From: Candidatus Accumulibacter proximus
GTDB taxonomy: Bacteria; Pseudomonadota; Gammaproteobacteria; Burkholderiales; Rhodocyclaceae
Assembly (NCBI GenBank): GCA_016709675.1
Contig: JADJMH010000009.1
Span: 62,001-126,000, forward strand
Length of the DNA: 64,000 nt
Direction: 5' to 3'
In this document: one piece after another, positions 42,516 through 51,767 of the stretch
How positions within the stretch are numbered: position 1 is the stretch's first letter
How the letters are laid out: each line of letters begins with the position of its first letter
Translations under genes and position numbers: made by a program
The notes under the pieces: generated by a model
Seen by the model: the letters and a program-made list of their open reading frames with translations, nothing else
Told to the model about the DNA's origin: nothing
Databases searched by the model: none

Positions 42516-44228
42516 ATGACGATGATGACCGGTGCGGAGATTGTAATCAGGTGCCTGCAGGAAGAAAAGGTCGAATATGTATTCGGCTATCCAGGTGGTG
42601 CGGTGCTGCACATCTATGATGCCCTGTTCAAGCAGGATCAGATCAAGCATGTTCTGGTCCGGCACGAGCAGGCGGCAGTGCATGCCGCCGATGGCCTGGC
42701 ACGTTCGTCGCACAAGGTGGGTGTGGCGCTGGTGACTTCGGGACCCGGCGCGACCAATGCCGTGACCGGCATCGCCACTGCCTACATGGATTCGATCCCG
42801 CTGGTGGTGATCTCGGGGCAGGTGCCGAACGAGTATATCGGCCAGGATGCCTTCCAGGAATGTGATACCGTCGGCATCACCCGGCCCTGTGTCAAGCACA
42901 ATTTCCTGGTCAATGACGTGCACAAGCTGGCGGTGACGATAAAGAAGGCCTTCTATATCGCCAACAGCGGTCGCCCGGGGCCGGTAGTGATTGACATACC
43001 GAAGGACGTGACCGCCGCCAAGTGCAAGTTCGAATACCCCGAAACCATCCAGCTGCGTTCGTATAACCCGGTCGTCAAGGGACACCTTGGTCAGATCAAA
43101 AAGGCAGTGCACCTGCTGCTCGAGGCTAAGCGGCCGATGATCTACACCGGCGGTGGCGTCATCCTGAGCAACGGATCCGAGCAGCTGACCAGGCTGACTC
43201 GTCGCCTTGGCTTTCCGATCACCAATACCCTGATGGGCCTTGGCGCTTATCCGGCGACCGACCAACTGTTCCTTGGCATGCCCGGCATGCATGGGACCGT
43301 CGAGGCCAACCTGGCAATGCAGCACTGTGACGTGCTGCTGGCCATCGGCGCCCGTTTTGACGACCGGGTGATTGGCAACCCCGACAACTTCGCGTCCATC
43401 CCGCGCAAGATCATTCACGTCGACATTGATCCGTCTTCGATTTCGAAACGGGTCAAGGTCGATTTGCCCATTGTCGGCAATGTCCCCGACGTTCTCGAGG
43501 AGATGCTGAGGTTGCTGGACGCTGCCAACGCCGCTCCCGACGCAGAGGCTCTGGCCGCCTGGTGGACGCAGATCGCTGGCTGGCGAGCCAAGCAGTGCAT
43601 GAAGTACCGGATGAAGAAGAGCGTCATCATGCCGCAATACGTCATGGAGAAGCTCTATGAAGTAACGGGTGGCAAGGCGATCGTCACTTCCGATGTCGGT
43701 CAGCACCAGATGTGGGCAGCGCAATACTACAAGTTCGACGAGCCGCGTCGCTGGATCAACTCAGGCGGCCTGGGCACCATGGGGGTCGGTCTGCCCTACG
43801 CCATGGGTGCGGCGCTCCAGCACCCGGAAATGCAGATCGTCTGCGTCACCGGCGAAGGCTCGATCCAGATGTGTATCCAGGAACTGTCAACGGCCAAGCA
43901 GTTTCGACTGCCGATCAAGATCATCAATCTCAACAATCGCTACCTGGGCATGGTTCGGCAGTGGCAGGAGATGTTCTACGGCAGTCGTTACTCGGAGTCG
44001 TACATGGATTCGCTGCCCGACTTCGTCAAACTCGCCGAGGCTTATGGCCACGTCGGCATGCGCGTCGAGCGGCCGGAAGACGTCGAGGCTGCACTGCACA
44101 AGGCCTTTGTCGACCACAAGGACGATCTCGTATTCATGGATTTCATCACCGATCAGAAGGCAAATGTCTTTCCGATGGTGGCCGCCGGCAAAGGCCTGGC
44201 CGACATGATCCTGACCGAAGACCTGTAA
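42516..44228 (+). CDS. ilvI: acetolactate synthase large subunit IlvI
   Basis: A 570-aa ThDP enzyme. Catalytic Glu in VRHEQAAVHAADG, ThDP-binding GEGSIQM...NN motif in VTGEGSIQMCIQELS with LNNRYLGMVRQWQE, and the FAD-binding domain. It makes 2-acetolactate or 2-aceto-2-hydroxybutyrate from pyruvate (plus 2-oxobutyrate), first step of Val/Leu/Ile synthesis. The ATG at 42516 (MTMMTGAEI) is preferred over an earlier TTG at 42495. Followed by ilvH and ilvC. Confidence 0.96.
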   Translation: MTMMTGAEIVIRCLQEEKVEYVFGYPGGAVLHIYDALFKQDQIKHVLVRHEQAAVHAADGLARSSHKVGVALVTSGPGATNAVTGIATAYMDSIPLVVISGQVPNEYIGQDAFQECDTVGITRPCVKHNFLVNDVHKLAVTIKKAFYIANSGRPGPVVIDIPKDVTAAKCKFEYPETIQLRSYNPVVKGHLGQIKKAVHLLLEAKRPMIYTGGGVILSNGSEQLTRLTRRLGFPITNTLMGLGAYPATDQLFLGMPGMHGTVEANLAMQHCDVLLAIGARFDDRVIGNPDNFASIPRKIIHVDIDPSSISKRVKVDLPIVGNVPDVLEEMLRLLDAANAAPDAEALAAWWTQIAGWRAKQCMKYRMKKSVIMPQYVMEKLYEVTGGKAIVTSDVGQHQMWAAQYYKFDEPRRWINSGGLGTMGVGLPYAMGAALQHPEMQIVCVTGEGSIQMCIQELSTAKQFRLPIKIINLNNRYLGMVRQWQEMFYGSRYSESYMDSLPDFVKLAEAYGHVGMRVERPEDVEAALHKAFVDHKDDLVFMDFITDQKANVFPMVAAGKGLADMILTEDL

Positions 44229-44240
44229 GGGAAAGGCACG

Positions 44241-44732
44241 ATGAGACACATTATTTCGATCCTGCTCGAGAACGAAGCCGGCGCACTGTCGCGCGTGGCG
44301 GGTCTGTTCTCGGCCCGGGCCTACAACATCGAGACGCTGACCGTGGCCCCGACCGAGGACGTCTCACTGTCGCGGCTGACCATCGTCACATCGGGTACCG
44401 ATGCCGTGATCGAGCAGATCACCAAGCAGCTCAACAAGCTGATCGATGTCATCAAGGTCGTCGATCTGTCCGAGGCGGCTCATATCGAGCGCGAGTTGAT
44501 GTTGATCAAGGTGCGTGCCACCGGCAAGGATCGCGAGGAACTCAAGCGTCTGACGGACATCTTCCGTGGCCACATTCTCGACGTGACCGAATCGAGCTAT
44601 GTCATTGAACTGACGGCCAGCGGCGCCAAACTGGACTCCTTCATTCAGGCGATCGACGCCGGACTGATTCTCGAGACCGTGCGGACCGGCGTCTGCGGCA
44701 TCGGCCGTGGCGAGCGTATCTTAAAAGTCTAA
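44241..44732 (+). CDS. ilvH: acetolactate synthase small regulatory subunit IlvH
   Basis: A 163-aa protein with an N-terminal ACT domain (RHIISILLENEAGALSRVAGLFSARAYNIETLTV) that senses valine, and the C-terminal ACT-like part. It activates IlvI and gives feedback inhibition by valine. It follows ilvI by 12 bp. Confidence 0.96.
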   Translation: MRHIISILLENEAGALSRVAGLFSARAYNIETLTVAPTEDVSLSRLTIVTSGTDAVIEQITKQLNKLIDVIKVVDLSEAAHIERELMLIKVRATGKDREELKRLTDIFRGHILDVTESSYVIELTASGAKLDSFIQAIDAGLILETVRTGVCGIGRGERILKV

Positions 44733-44760
44733 TCAGACGACCAGCAAAAGAGGAAACCCC

Positions 44761-45777
44761 ATGAAAGTTTTTTACGACAAGGACGCCGACCTGTCCCTGA
44801 TCAAGGGCAAGAAGGTCACCATCGTTGGTTACGGCTCACAGGGCCATGCGCACGCGCAGAACCTCAGCGACTCCGGCGTCAAGGTGACGGTCGGCCTGCG
44901 CAAGGATGGCGCTTCGTGGAGCAAGGCAGAGAACGCCGGCTTGAAGGTGGAGGAAGTCGCCAGGGCGGTTCGCGGCGCCGACGTGGTGATGATGCTGCTC
45001 CCGGATGAGAGCATCCCGCAGGTGTATAGCGCCGACGTGGCGCCAAACATGAAGAAAGGCGCTGCTCTGGCCTTTGCCCATGGTTTCAACGTGCATTACA
45101 ACCAGGTGGTGCCGCGTGACGATGTTGACGTCATCATGGTCGCGCCGAAGGGTCCCGGACATACCGTTCGCTCGGAGTACCTCAAGGGTGGCGGCGTGCC
45201 GTCGCTGATCGCCGTGCACCAGGATCGCTCCGGCAAGGCCAGGGACATCGCGCTTTCGTACGCGGCAGCGAACGGCGGGACCAAGGGCGGTGTGATCGAG
45301 ACCAACTTCCGTGAGGAGACCGAGACCGACCTTTTCGGAGAGCAGGCAGTGCTCTGCGGCGGTGCTGTCGAGCTGGCCAAGATGGGTTTCGAGACCCTGG
45401 TGGAGGCTGGCTACGCACCCGAGATGGCGTATTTCGAGTGTCTGCACGAACTCAAGCTGATCGTCGACCTGATGTACGAGGGCGGCATTGCCAACATGAA
45501 CTACTCGATCTCGAACAACGCCGAGTACGGCGAGTACGTGACCGGACCCGAGGTGATCAACGAAACGTCCCGGGCTGCCATGCGGGCGGCACTCAAACGC
45601 ATCCAGAACGGCGACTATGCGAAGATGTTCATCCTTGAAGGGCGAACCAACTATCCGGCGATGACCGCACGCCGCCGCTTGATTGCCCAGCACGAGATCG
45701 AAACCGTCGGCGCCCGGTTGCGCGACATGATGCCGTGGATCAAGAAGAACAGGCTGGTCGATCAGAGCAAGAACTGA
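44761..45777 (+). CDS. ilvC: ketol-acid reductoisomerase IlvC
   Basis: A 338-aa class I KARI: NADPH-binding GYGSQGHAHAQNL near the N-terminus and the C-terminal knotted domain (FEKE-type region with EMAYFECLHELKLIVDLM, GGIANMNYSISNNAEYG). It converts acetolactates to dihydroxy acids, the second common step of branched-chain synthesis. AGAGGAAACCCC precedes the ATG. A terminator-like hairpin follows. Confidence 0.97.
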   Translation: MKVFYDKDADLSLIKGKKVTIVGYGSQGHAHAQNLSDSGVKVTVGLRKDGASWSKAENAGLKVEEVARAVRGADVVMMLLPDESIPQVYSADVAPNMKKGAALAFAHGFNVHYNQVVPRDDVDVIMVAPKGPGHTVRSEYLKGGGVPSLIAVHQDRSGKARDIALSYAAANGGTKGGVIETNFREETETDLFGEQAVLCGGAVELAKMGFETLVEAGYAPEMAYFECLHELKLIVDLMYEGGIANMNYSISNNAEYGEYVTGPEVINETSRAAMRAALKRIQNGDYAKMFILEGRTNYPAMTARRRLIAQHEIETVGARLRDMMPWIKKNRLVDQSKN

Positions 45778-45797
45778 ACGGGTTGCTGGCTTGCCAA

Positions 45798-45833
45798 GGA
45801 CGGCGGGGCAGCGACGCGCCGTCCCCGGCTTTT
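45798..45833 (+). terminator. probable terminator of ilvIHC
   Basis: Inverted repeat GGACGGCG (45798-45805) / CGCCGTCC (45817-45824), then CCGGCTTTTG. The T tract is short but lies directly after the stem, 21 bp downstream of the ilvC stop. Likely an intrinsic terminator of the ilv operon. Confidence 0.6.
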
Positions 45834-45970
45834 GTGCCGCCTGCCACGGTTCTCCTGTCTGCCAGCCGATGGCATAGCTAGCAGGCCGCAGTCCCTCGCG
45901 ACGGAAAGGCTCGTGCAGCGAGGTCCACTCGGCTTGAACTGGCCCGAGCCAGATTCCAGTCAATCATCCA

Positions 45971-46732
45971 ATGCCCGAAATCAAGCCTCGCAAGACACTG
46001 TTCAACCCCGAGTTGCGGCGTCGAGGCATTTATGTTCTGCCAAACCTGTTCACCACAGCGGCGTTGTTCTGTGGCTTCTTTGCCATCGTTCAGGCGATGA
46101 AGGGAAGTTTTGAGCAGGCCGCGGTCGCCATCTTCGTGGCCATGGTGCTCGACGGCCTGGATGGGCGAGTGGCGCGCATGACGCGTACGCAAAGCGCCTT
46201 CGGGGCGGAGTACGATTCACTGTCTGACATGGTCTCGTTTGGCGTCGCGCCGGCGCTGGTCACCTACGCATGGGCGCTCAAGGACATGGGGCGGCTCGGC
46301 TGGATTGCCGCCTTCATTTACTGCGTCGGTGCAGCGCTGCGGCTGGCACGCTTCAATACCACGCTGGAAGTGACGGATCGCCGTTTCTTTCAGGGCTTGC
46401 CAAGCCCGGCAGCGGCGGCGCTGGTGACCGGCTTCTTCTGGGTGATGATCGACAAGGACATCGCGGCTGCTGAGGTGCGCTGGTTTGCTTGCGGACTGGT
46501 GATCTTTGCCGGCATCTCAATGGTGTCAAATATCCGCTTCTACAGCTTCAAGGACGTTAACCTGCGACGCAGTGTGCCCTTCATCTTTGTTGTCGCCATC
46601 GCCCTGGGGTTTGCTGTCGTCTCCTACGACACGCCGGTTGCCCTGTTTGGTCTTTTCGTGGCTTATGGCCTCTCAGGGTATGTTCTGGCGCTGACACGAA
46701 TGATCAGGCGCAAGCCACCACCGGTCGCCTGA
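45971..46732 (+). CDS. pssA: CDP-diacylglycerol-serine O-phosphatidyltransferase PssA
   Basis: A 253-aa CDP-alcohol phosphotransferase with the family motif DGLDGRVARMT...GAEYDSLSD (metal-binding aspartates) and about eight membrane segments. It makes phosphatidylserine, the precursor of phosphatidylethanolamine. Lies between ilvC and leuA, a common beta-proteobacterial order. AGTCAATCATCC upstream is a poor ribosome-binding site; start by family N-terminus. Confidence 0.93.
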   Translation: MPEIKPRKTLFNPELRRRGIYVLPNLFTTAALFCGFFAIVQAMKGSFEQAAVAIFVAMVLDGLDGRVARMTRTQSAFGAEYDSLSDMVSFGVAPALVTYAWALKDMGRLGWIAAFIYCVGAALRLARFNTTLEVTDRRFFQGLPSPAAAALVTGFFWVMIDKDIAAAEVRWFACGLVIFAGISMVSNIRFYSFKDVNLRRSVPFIFVVAIALGFAVVSYDTPVALFGLFVAYGLSGYVLALTRMIRRKPPPVA

Positions 46733-46788
46733 TGCCAACGCTGGCCGCCAGACAACTGGGATCGCCCGGTCGAGCTGTTTTCGCTCTA

Positions 46789-46818
46789 TTGACACCCTGA
46801 TTCGAAACTGTCTATAGT
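46789..46818 (+). promoter_or_regulatory. sigma-70 promoter of the leuA leader
   Basis: -35 TTGACA at 46789-46794 (consensus) and -10 TATAGT at 46813-46818, spacer 18 bp. The predicted transcription start, about 7 nt beyond the -10, coincides with the ATG of a 27-codon leader reading frame. Confidence 0.7.
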
Positions 46819-46825
46819 CGTTCAT

Positions 46826-46909
46826 ATGATCTTGTACCGCCTCTCGTCCCGTTTCATCTCGCCGCGTGTCCTGCTGCTGGCTAGGCCGCCGCTGCGCGTC
46901 AGTCGCTAA
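46826..46909 (+). CDS. leuA leader peptide (candidate attenuator)
   Basis: A 27-codon frame at 46826-46909 reads MILYRLSSRFISPRVLLLARPPLRVSR, with six leucine codons, three of them consecutive CTG near the end (VLLLA). This is what a leucine attenuation leader looks like: ribosome stalling at the Leu codons when charged tRNA-Leu is scarce would change downstream RNA folding. The predicted transcription start coincides with the ATG, so it would be leaderless. Downstream a CTGCGC (46892-46897) / GCGCAG (46929-46934) pairing is visible, but no U-rich terminator, so the mechanism is uncertain. Confidence 0.65.
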   Translation: MILYRLSSRFISPRVLLLARPPLRVSR

Positions 46910-47001
46910 GACAACTCTCCCCCGATTTGCGCAGTTTCGGTCGGTTGCCCAGCCAGGCCAGCCGTTGCCGGGCCTTACACCCTTCCATCCGGAGTCAGGA
47001 C

Positions 47002-48540
47002 ATGAAAGAGCATCTGGTAATTTTTGACACCACATTGCGTGACGGCGAGCAGAGCCCTGGCGCCTCGATGACCAAGGAAGAGAAGCTGCGGGTAGCCCGC
47101 CAACTCGAGCGCATGCAGGTTGACGTGATCGAGGCCGGCTTTGCGGCTGCATCACCCGGCGATTTTGACGCCATCAGGACGATCGCCAGGGTCATCACGG
47201 GTTCAACGGTTTGCTCACTGGCCCGCTCCAGCGAGAACGATATCCGTCGTGCGGGCGAGGCGATTGCCCCGGCCGCACGGGGCCGCATTCATACCTTTAT
47301 TGCCACCAGCCCGATTCATATGGAGAAAAAGCTGCGCATGACGCCCGATCAGGTCGTCGAGGCGGCAGTCAGGGCGGTACACTGGGCCCGCGAATACACG
47401 GCGGATGTCGAGTTCTCAGCCGAGGATGCGGTGCGCTCGGACGTCGACTTTCTCTGCCGGGTCTTCGCCGCCGTCATCGAGGCCGGGGCAACGACCATCA
47501 ACGTTCCCGATACCGTTGGCTACAGCATCCCGGTGGTGTGGGGTGAACTGATGCGCACGCTGATCGAGCGAGTACCGGGCGCTGACCGGGTGGTATGGTC
47601 CACCCACTGCCACAACGACCTCGGCATGGCGGTTGCCAACTCGCTCTCGGCCGTTCTGGCTGGCGCCCGTCAGGTCGAATGTACGATCAACGGCCTCGGT
47701 GAGCGGGCAGGTAACGCCTCACTCGAAGAAGTGGTGATGGCGGTACGAACCCGCAGTGATCTCTTCCCGGTCCAGACGCGCATCGATGCGACGCAGATTG
47801 TTCCTGCATCCAAGCTGGTGTCGCAGATTACCGGTTACCCGGTACAGCCCAACAAGGCTGTCGTTGGTGCCAATGCCTTTGCGCACGAATCCGGGATTCA
47901 TCAGGACGGCGTGCTCAAGCACCGGGAAACCTACGAAATCATGCGTGCCGAGGATGTCGGCTGGGCACAGAACAAACTGGTGCTGGGCAAGCACTCAGGG
48001 CGCAACGCCTTCAAGTCGCGTCTGTCGGCCCTGGGTATCGTTCTCGACAGTGAGGAGGCGCTGAACGCCGCGTTCACCCGCTTCAAGGAACTGGCGGACA
48101 AAAAGCACGAGATCTTTGACGAAGATCTGCAGGCGCTGGTTTCTGATGAGGGGCTGACGCCGGATGGCGAGCATTACAAACTGGTCTATTCTCGTGTCTG
48201 CTCTGAAACCGGCGAGACACCAGCCGCAGACGTCACGCTGACGGTCGGTGGCGTCGAGAGGAAGGCATCGGGAATCGGTAGTGGGCCGGTCGATGCGACT
48301 TTCAAGGCCGTCGAATCGATCGCCACCAGCGGCGCGCAATTGCTGCTCTATTCGGTGAATGCGATTACCACGGGCACCGATGCACAGGGTGAAGTGACCG
48401 TCCGCTTGGCGAGGGAAGGCCGCATCGTCAATGGCAACGGCGCCGACACCGACATCGTCATTGCTTCGGCAAAGGCTTATCTCAATGCCCTGAACAAACT
48501 GCAGTTCCCCGATCGGCTGGACCCGCAGGGCGACGTCTGA
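47002..48540 (+). CDS. leuA: 2-isopropylmalate synthase LeuA
   Basis: A 512-aa enzyme with the HMGL-like TIM barrel signature DTTLRDGEQSPGAS, VWSTHCHNDLGMAVANS and the C-terminal LeuA allosteric domain. It condenses acetyl-CoA with 2-ketoisovalerate, the first committed step of leucine synthesis. ATG at 47002, AGTCAGGA upstream. A leucine-rich leader lies 92 bp before it. Confidence 0.97.
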   Translation: MKEHLVIFDTTLRDGEQSPGASMTKEEKLRVARQLERMQVDVIEAGFAAASPGDFDAIRTIARVITGSTVCSLARSSENDIRRAGEAIAPAARGRIHTFIATSPIHMEKKLRMTPDQVVEAAVRAVHWAREYTADVEFSAEDAVRSDVDFLCRVFAAVIEAGATTINVPDTVGYSIPVVWGELMRTLIERVPGADRVVWSTHCHNDLGMAVANSLSAVLAGARQVECTINGLGERAGNASLEEVVMAVRTRSDLFPVQTRIDATQIVPASKLVSQITGYPVQPNKAVVGANAFAHESGIHQDGVLKHRETYEIMRAEDVGWAQNKLVLGKHSGRNAFKSRLSALGIVLDSEEALNAAFTRFKELADKKHEIFDEDLQALVSDEGLTPDGEHYKLVYSRVCSETGETPAADVTLTVGGVERKASGIGSGPVDATFKAVESIATSGAQLLLYSVNAITTGTDAQGEVTVRLAREGRIVNGNGADTDIVIASAKAYLNALNKLQFPDRLDPQGDV

Positions 48541-48594
48541 AGTAGTTGGCGGCGTGAGGGAGGATGCACGGAGGGCCGCCCCCGTTCTCCTCTC

Positions 48595-48939
48595 TCAGCC
48601 TGCTGATGGGCGGGTAAGCCTGGCGTAGCCGACGCTGGCGCAAAAGAAGATCAGCGAAAGAGCGGTCGCACTGATCGCCAGCGCCTGAGCGGTTCCCTGT
48701 TCGGTGGTGGCGCGCACGATGCCCTCGGTAAAGTACAGCAAGATGAGCATCGAGGCCCACTGGTAGGTGTAGCGGCGGCCGTTGAGGATGCCGAACAGTG
48801 GTGCCAGCAGCGGCAGGCACTTCAGGGCCAGCCATGATCCCCCCGGCTGGATCGGCGCCAGGCGTAGCTCCCAGGCAAGACACAGGAAGATCAGCGCAAT
48901 CAGGCTGCTGCAGGCTGCCAGATACAGACCGCGGATCAT
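48595..48939 (-). CDS. DUF2069 membrane protein
   Basis: A 114-aa protein with four hydrophobic segments (YLAACSSLIALIFLCLAW, WLALKCLPLLAPLFGILNG, TYQWASMLILLYFTEGI, ALAISATALSLIFFCASV) matching DUF2069. No known function. The start overlaps the wrbA stop by one base, so the two are coupled. Confidence 0.85.
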   Translation of the reverse strand: MIRGLYLAACSSLIALIFLCLAWELRLAPIQPGGSWLALKCLPLLAPLFGILNGRRYTYQWASMLILLYFTEGIVRATTEQGTAQALAISATALSLIFFCASVGYARLTRPSAG

Positions 48940-49532
48940 CAGGAAGCAAGTTTCAGGGCGATGGTTGCGAGTCTGCGTCCCTGAGCGAAGGCGAGCTGGC
49001 GCTCATCGCCGGTGAGTGTCGGATCCCCTTCCGCACCGGCCAGATGGCTGGCGCCATAGGGAGTTCCCCCACTCCGCGTGCAGGAAAGCGCGGTCTCGGT
49101 GTAGGGCAGGCCGACCAGCAGCATTCCGTGGTGCAGCAGTGGCAGCATCATCGACAGTAGCGTGCTCTCCTGGCCGCCGTGAGCACTCGCGGTGGAGGTG
49201 AACACGCAGGCCGGTTTCCCGGCCAGAGCGCCGGCGGACCATTGGCTTGCAGTACTGTCCCAGAAGAATTTCATTGGCGCCGCCATATTGCCGAAGCGGG
49301 TAGGGCTGCCGAGTGCCAGGCCAATGCACTGCACTAGGTCGGCTGTCTCGACGTAGGGGGCTCCGGCAACAGGGACCAGTGGCTCGCTGGCGGTGCACAC
49401 CGCTGAGACCCTGGGAACCGTTCGCAGACGAGCCGTCGTGTTCCCTGTGGACTCGATGCCGCGGGCGATCTGCTGGGCGAGGGCGCGTACCGATCCCCGA
49501 TGGCTATAGTAGAGAACGAGAATTTCTGACAT
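48939..49532 (-). CDS. wrbA: flavodoxin-like NAD(P)H:quinone oxidoreductase WrbA
   Basis: A 197-aa flavodoxin-fold protein: FMN-phosphate loop LVLYYSHRGSVRALAQQIARG, then GSPTRFGNMAAPMKFFWD and CVFTSTASAHGGQESTLLSM. WrbA performs two-electron quinone reduction, protecting against redox cycling. It is upstream of DUF2069. Confidence 0.93.
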   Translation of the reverse strand: MSEILVLYYSHRGSVRALAQQIARGIESTGNTTARLRTVPRVSAVCTASEPLVPVAGAPYVETADLVQCIGLALGSPTRFGNMAAPMKFFWDSTASQWSAGALAGKPACVFTSTASAHGGQESTLLSMMLPLLHHGMLLVGLPYTETALSCTRSGGTPYGASHLAGAEGDPTLTGDERQLAFAQGRRLATIALKLAS

Positions 49533-49676
49533 GAGGCTATTCTACCCGCCTAACCCTCGCTTTACGCTCCCGCCGGGGTCGCTTCCTGGACCTATGTCGC
49601 GGCGCTTGCTCGAGGTGGGTTCGACGACATCAGCGCCAGCCTTGCGTTCGCCACACTCACCTCCCTGGCAAGGCCT

Positions 49677-51188
49677 CTAGGCAGGCTCGATCGACAGGAT
49701 CTCGACATTGCTGGTTTGTTCGTGAACACGGGTGCAGCGGACCTCACGGACGAACACGTTTGCGTCCTCGATGACCAGAATCAGTTTCTGGGGCTGCGGT
49801 GGCAAGACCCCTGAGGCAACCACCAGCAACTCGCCAGCACGTAACCTCGGGATCTCCGGCAGGATGAGGACTCGGAAGTACCCGGTTCCTTCCTTGTCGG
49901 AAGGTCGTGCGAGAATGGCAGGAACGGCTCTCGGCGCCAGGATCTGCAGTCCCAGTTCAAGATGCTCCGGGTTTTCCGATATCGCCCAACGAACCATGCC
50001 AACCTGCCAGTTCGGGTCAGAGCCTGTTCGGACTGCGGCAACATCACCGACCGACAGCGCCCCGGTGTGGCCAGACACATGCATCACAGCATAGCCATCG
50101 GGACTTTCGTTGCTAATCAACCAGGTCGACAATTCAACGTCGGTCGCTTCACCTTTCCGGCTCAGTAGCCACAGGCCGTCGATGCCTGTTGCAAGCAGTG
50201 TCCGGTGATCCTGTCTGCGGCGTGGAAAGCGGCGCTTCCCGGCATCACTCCAGCGCTCTGCCAAGCGGTGGAGAACCCCCCGGCCCGCCGGGGTGCCGGC
50301 GAACTCCGGCAGATTGATTTCCTGCGGCGGGGTGCCGGCGTCGAGTTGGGCGATCTGTGCCTTGAGCCGGAGGCACAGGCGGGCGCACGAAAAACCATCC
50401 AGCGGCACGGTCGGAGGAGAAAGCCTGCGCAAGCACGATATCGCCGGTCCATCGCGCGCGGGATCGATCCAGAACGTTCCCGCAGCGGCTGCCGCCGTCG
50501 CCGGAAGCGGTTCGATCTGGCCGGCAAAGCGTTCAAGGTAGGCAGCGAGGAACAGCACTTCCGGCGGCGTCATCGACGCAGGTTGAGCACAGCCGAGCAG
50601 GACGGCCGAACGATAGATGTCCCGTAGACTGCGTGACAGGTCCTCGGGAACGTAGGCGTGCAATTGCAGCCGTCGCGCCGTCGCATAGGTCTGATGCAAC
50701 TGTTGCCAGGCCCCGGTTCGAGCGGGTGCGGCAATCAGGCTGCTGACCAGAATCTGCTGTGCGATCGCATTCAGGCTTCGCCAGACAGCAAGACCCGGCG
50801 CCTGACGAGGGTCCGTCATCTCTTGGCCCTGTGCAGCTTCCAGCAGTGCCAGCGTGTCATCAGCAAGCATCTGCAGCAGGTCCACAACGCTGCGAACGAT
50901 CCGGCGCTGCTTGCGGGGCACCGGTAACACCAGGTTGGTGGCGAGCGACGGCAGCAGGCTGGTGATGACCGTAGCGCTACGCCTGTACAGCCCGTCGAGT
51001 GCTCGAGCGTGTTGCTGCGGCGTCCCCTCAAGCTCGCGCAAAGCCTTCATGTGCGACCGCAGGGACGGGAGTTCCTCGGCAGGATGAGGCGCCAGGGGCA
51101 CTTCCAGCCACTGCAGAATGGATCGTATGCCTGGATCGGGCACAGCGTTCTTGTTGGTAACAAGAGCTTTAAGAGCGGTGTCGGTCAT
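49677..51188 (-). CDS. hypothetical protein with PilZ-like C-terminus
   Basis: A 503-aa soluble protein. The N-terminal ~330 residues are alpha-helical (SHMKALRELEGTPQQHARALDGL, SLLPSLATNLVLPVPRKQR) without known motif. The last ~120 residues (STWLISNESPDGYAVMHVSG, GDVAAVRT, WQVGMVRWAISENPEHLELGLQIL) resemble beta-barrel modules related to PilZ-like domains of some beta-proteobacterial proteins. The classic PilZ RxxxR...DxSxxG was not seen, so c-di-GMP binding is a guess. ATG at 51188. Convergent-free gap of 144 bp to wrbA. Confidence 0.65.
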   Translation of the reverse strand: MTDTALKALVTNKNAVPDPGIRSILQWLEVPLAPHPAEELPSLRSHMKALRELEGTPQQHARALDGLYRRSATVITSLLPSLATNLVLPVPRKQRRIVRSVVDLLQMLADDTLALLEAAQGQEMTDPRQAPGLAVWRSLNAIAQQILVSSLIAAPARTGAWQQLHQTYATARRLQLHAYVPEDLSRSLRDIYRSAVLLGCAQPASMTPPEVLFLAAYLERFAGQIEPLPATAAAAAGTFWIDPARDGPAISCLRRLSPPTVPLDGFSCARLCLRLKAQIAQLDAGTPPQEINLPEFAGTPAGRGVLHRLAERWSDAGKRRFPRRRQDHRTLLATGIDGLWLLSRKGEATDVELSTWLISNESPDGYAVMHVSGHTGALSVGDVAAVRTGSDPNWQVGMVRWAISENPEHLELGLQILAPRAVPAILARPSDKEGTGYFRVLILPEIPRLRAGELLVVASGVLPPQPQKLILVIEDANVFVREVRCTRVHEQTSNVEILSIEPA

Positions 51189-51495
51189 CAGGCCACCTAC
51201 CAAAGGGTTTGCGTCGTGACACTGGCAGTGTTGCCGTTGCTTGCTTCCCGGCGCTACAGGGCAACCGCGCTGCTGAAGGCAGGGCGCAAGGCATAAAATC
51301 AAAGCCTTGCCGGACACCTGCCTTGCCCTTGATTATACCTGCGAGGCGCGCACGTGGGGGCGGCGAAGTTCAAGCTGCTCTGGCCAAGGTGCCGCTGGCC
51401 GATGCTCGTAGCCTTGGTCGGGTCGAGTGAGAGCTTCATTTCTCGTGCTTTCTTGTTATAATCGCCCCCTTTTTCTGGATTTGGAAGAGACTGAC
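51189..51495. other. intergenic region upstream of rpsP
   Basis: About 300 bp between the divergent hypothetical gene and rpsP with no gene found. It should hold both promoters. A perfect -10 hexamer TATAAT lies at 51456-51461, about 35 bp before the rpsP ATG, as listed separately. Confidence 0.6.
51456..51461 (+). promoter_or_regulatory. -10 element of the rpsP operon promoter
   Basis: TATAAT in the context TTGTTATAATCGCCCCC, consistent with a strong sigma-70 promoter, with the GC-rich discriminator typical of ribosomal genes just after it. No consensus -35 was confirmed. Confidence 0.6.
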
Positions 51496-51750
51496 ATGGT
51501 TGTTATTCGCCTGGCCCGTGGTGGTGCCAAGAAGCGCCCCTTCTACAACATGGTGGTAGCCGACTCACGCGCTCGCCGTGACGGCCGCTTTATCGAGCGC
51601 ATCGGCTTCTACAACCCGCTCGCTTCAGGCAAGGAGCAGGGCCTGTCCGTTTCTGCTGACCGCCTTGGCTATTGGCAGCAGCAGGGTGCGCAGGCTTCGC
51701 CGACGGTTGCTCGCCTGCTCAAGCAGTCCGCCGCCAAGGTGGCAGCCTAG
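51496..51750 (+). CDS. rpsP: 30S ribosomal protein S16
   Basis: An 84-aa ribosomal protein: VIRLARGGAKKRPFYNMVVADSRARRDGRFIERIGFYNP is the S16 signature. GGAAGAGA upstream. First gene of the conserved rpsP-rimM-trmD-rplS operon. Confidence 0.98.
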   Translation: MVVIRLARGGAKKRPFYNMVVADSRARRDGRFIERIGFYNPLASGKEQGLSVSADRLGYWQQQGAQASPTVARLLKQSAAKVAA

Positions 51751-51767
51751 CCTCGTCTGCTGGCGAA

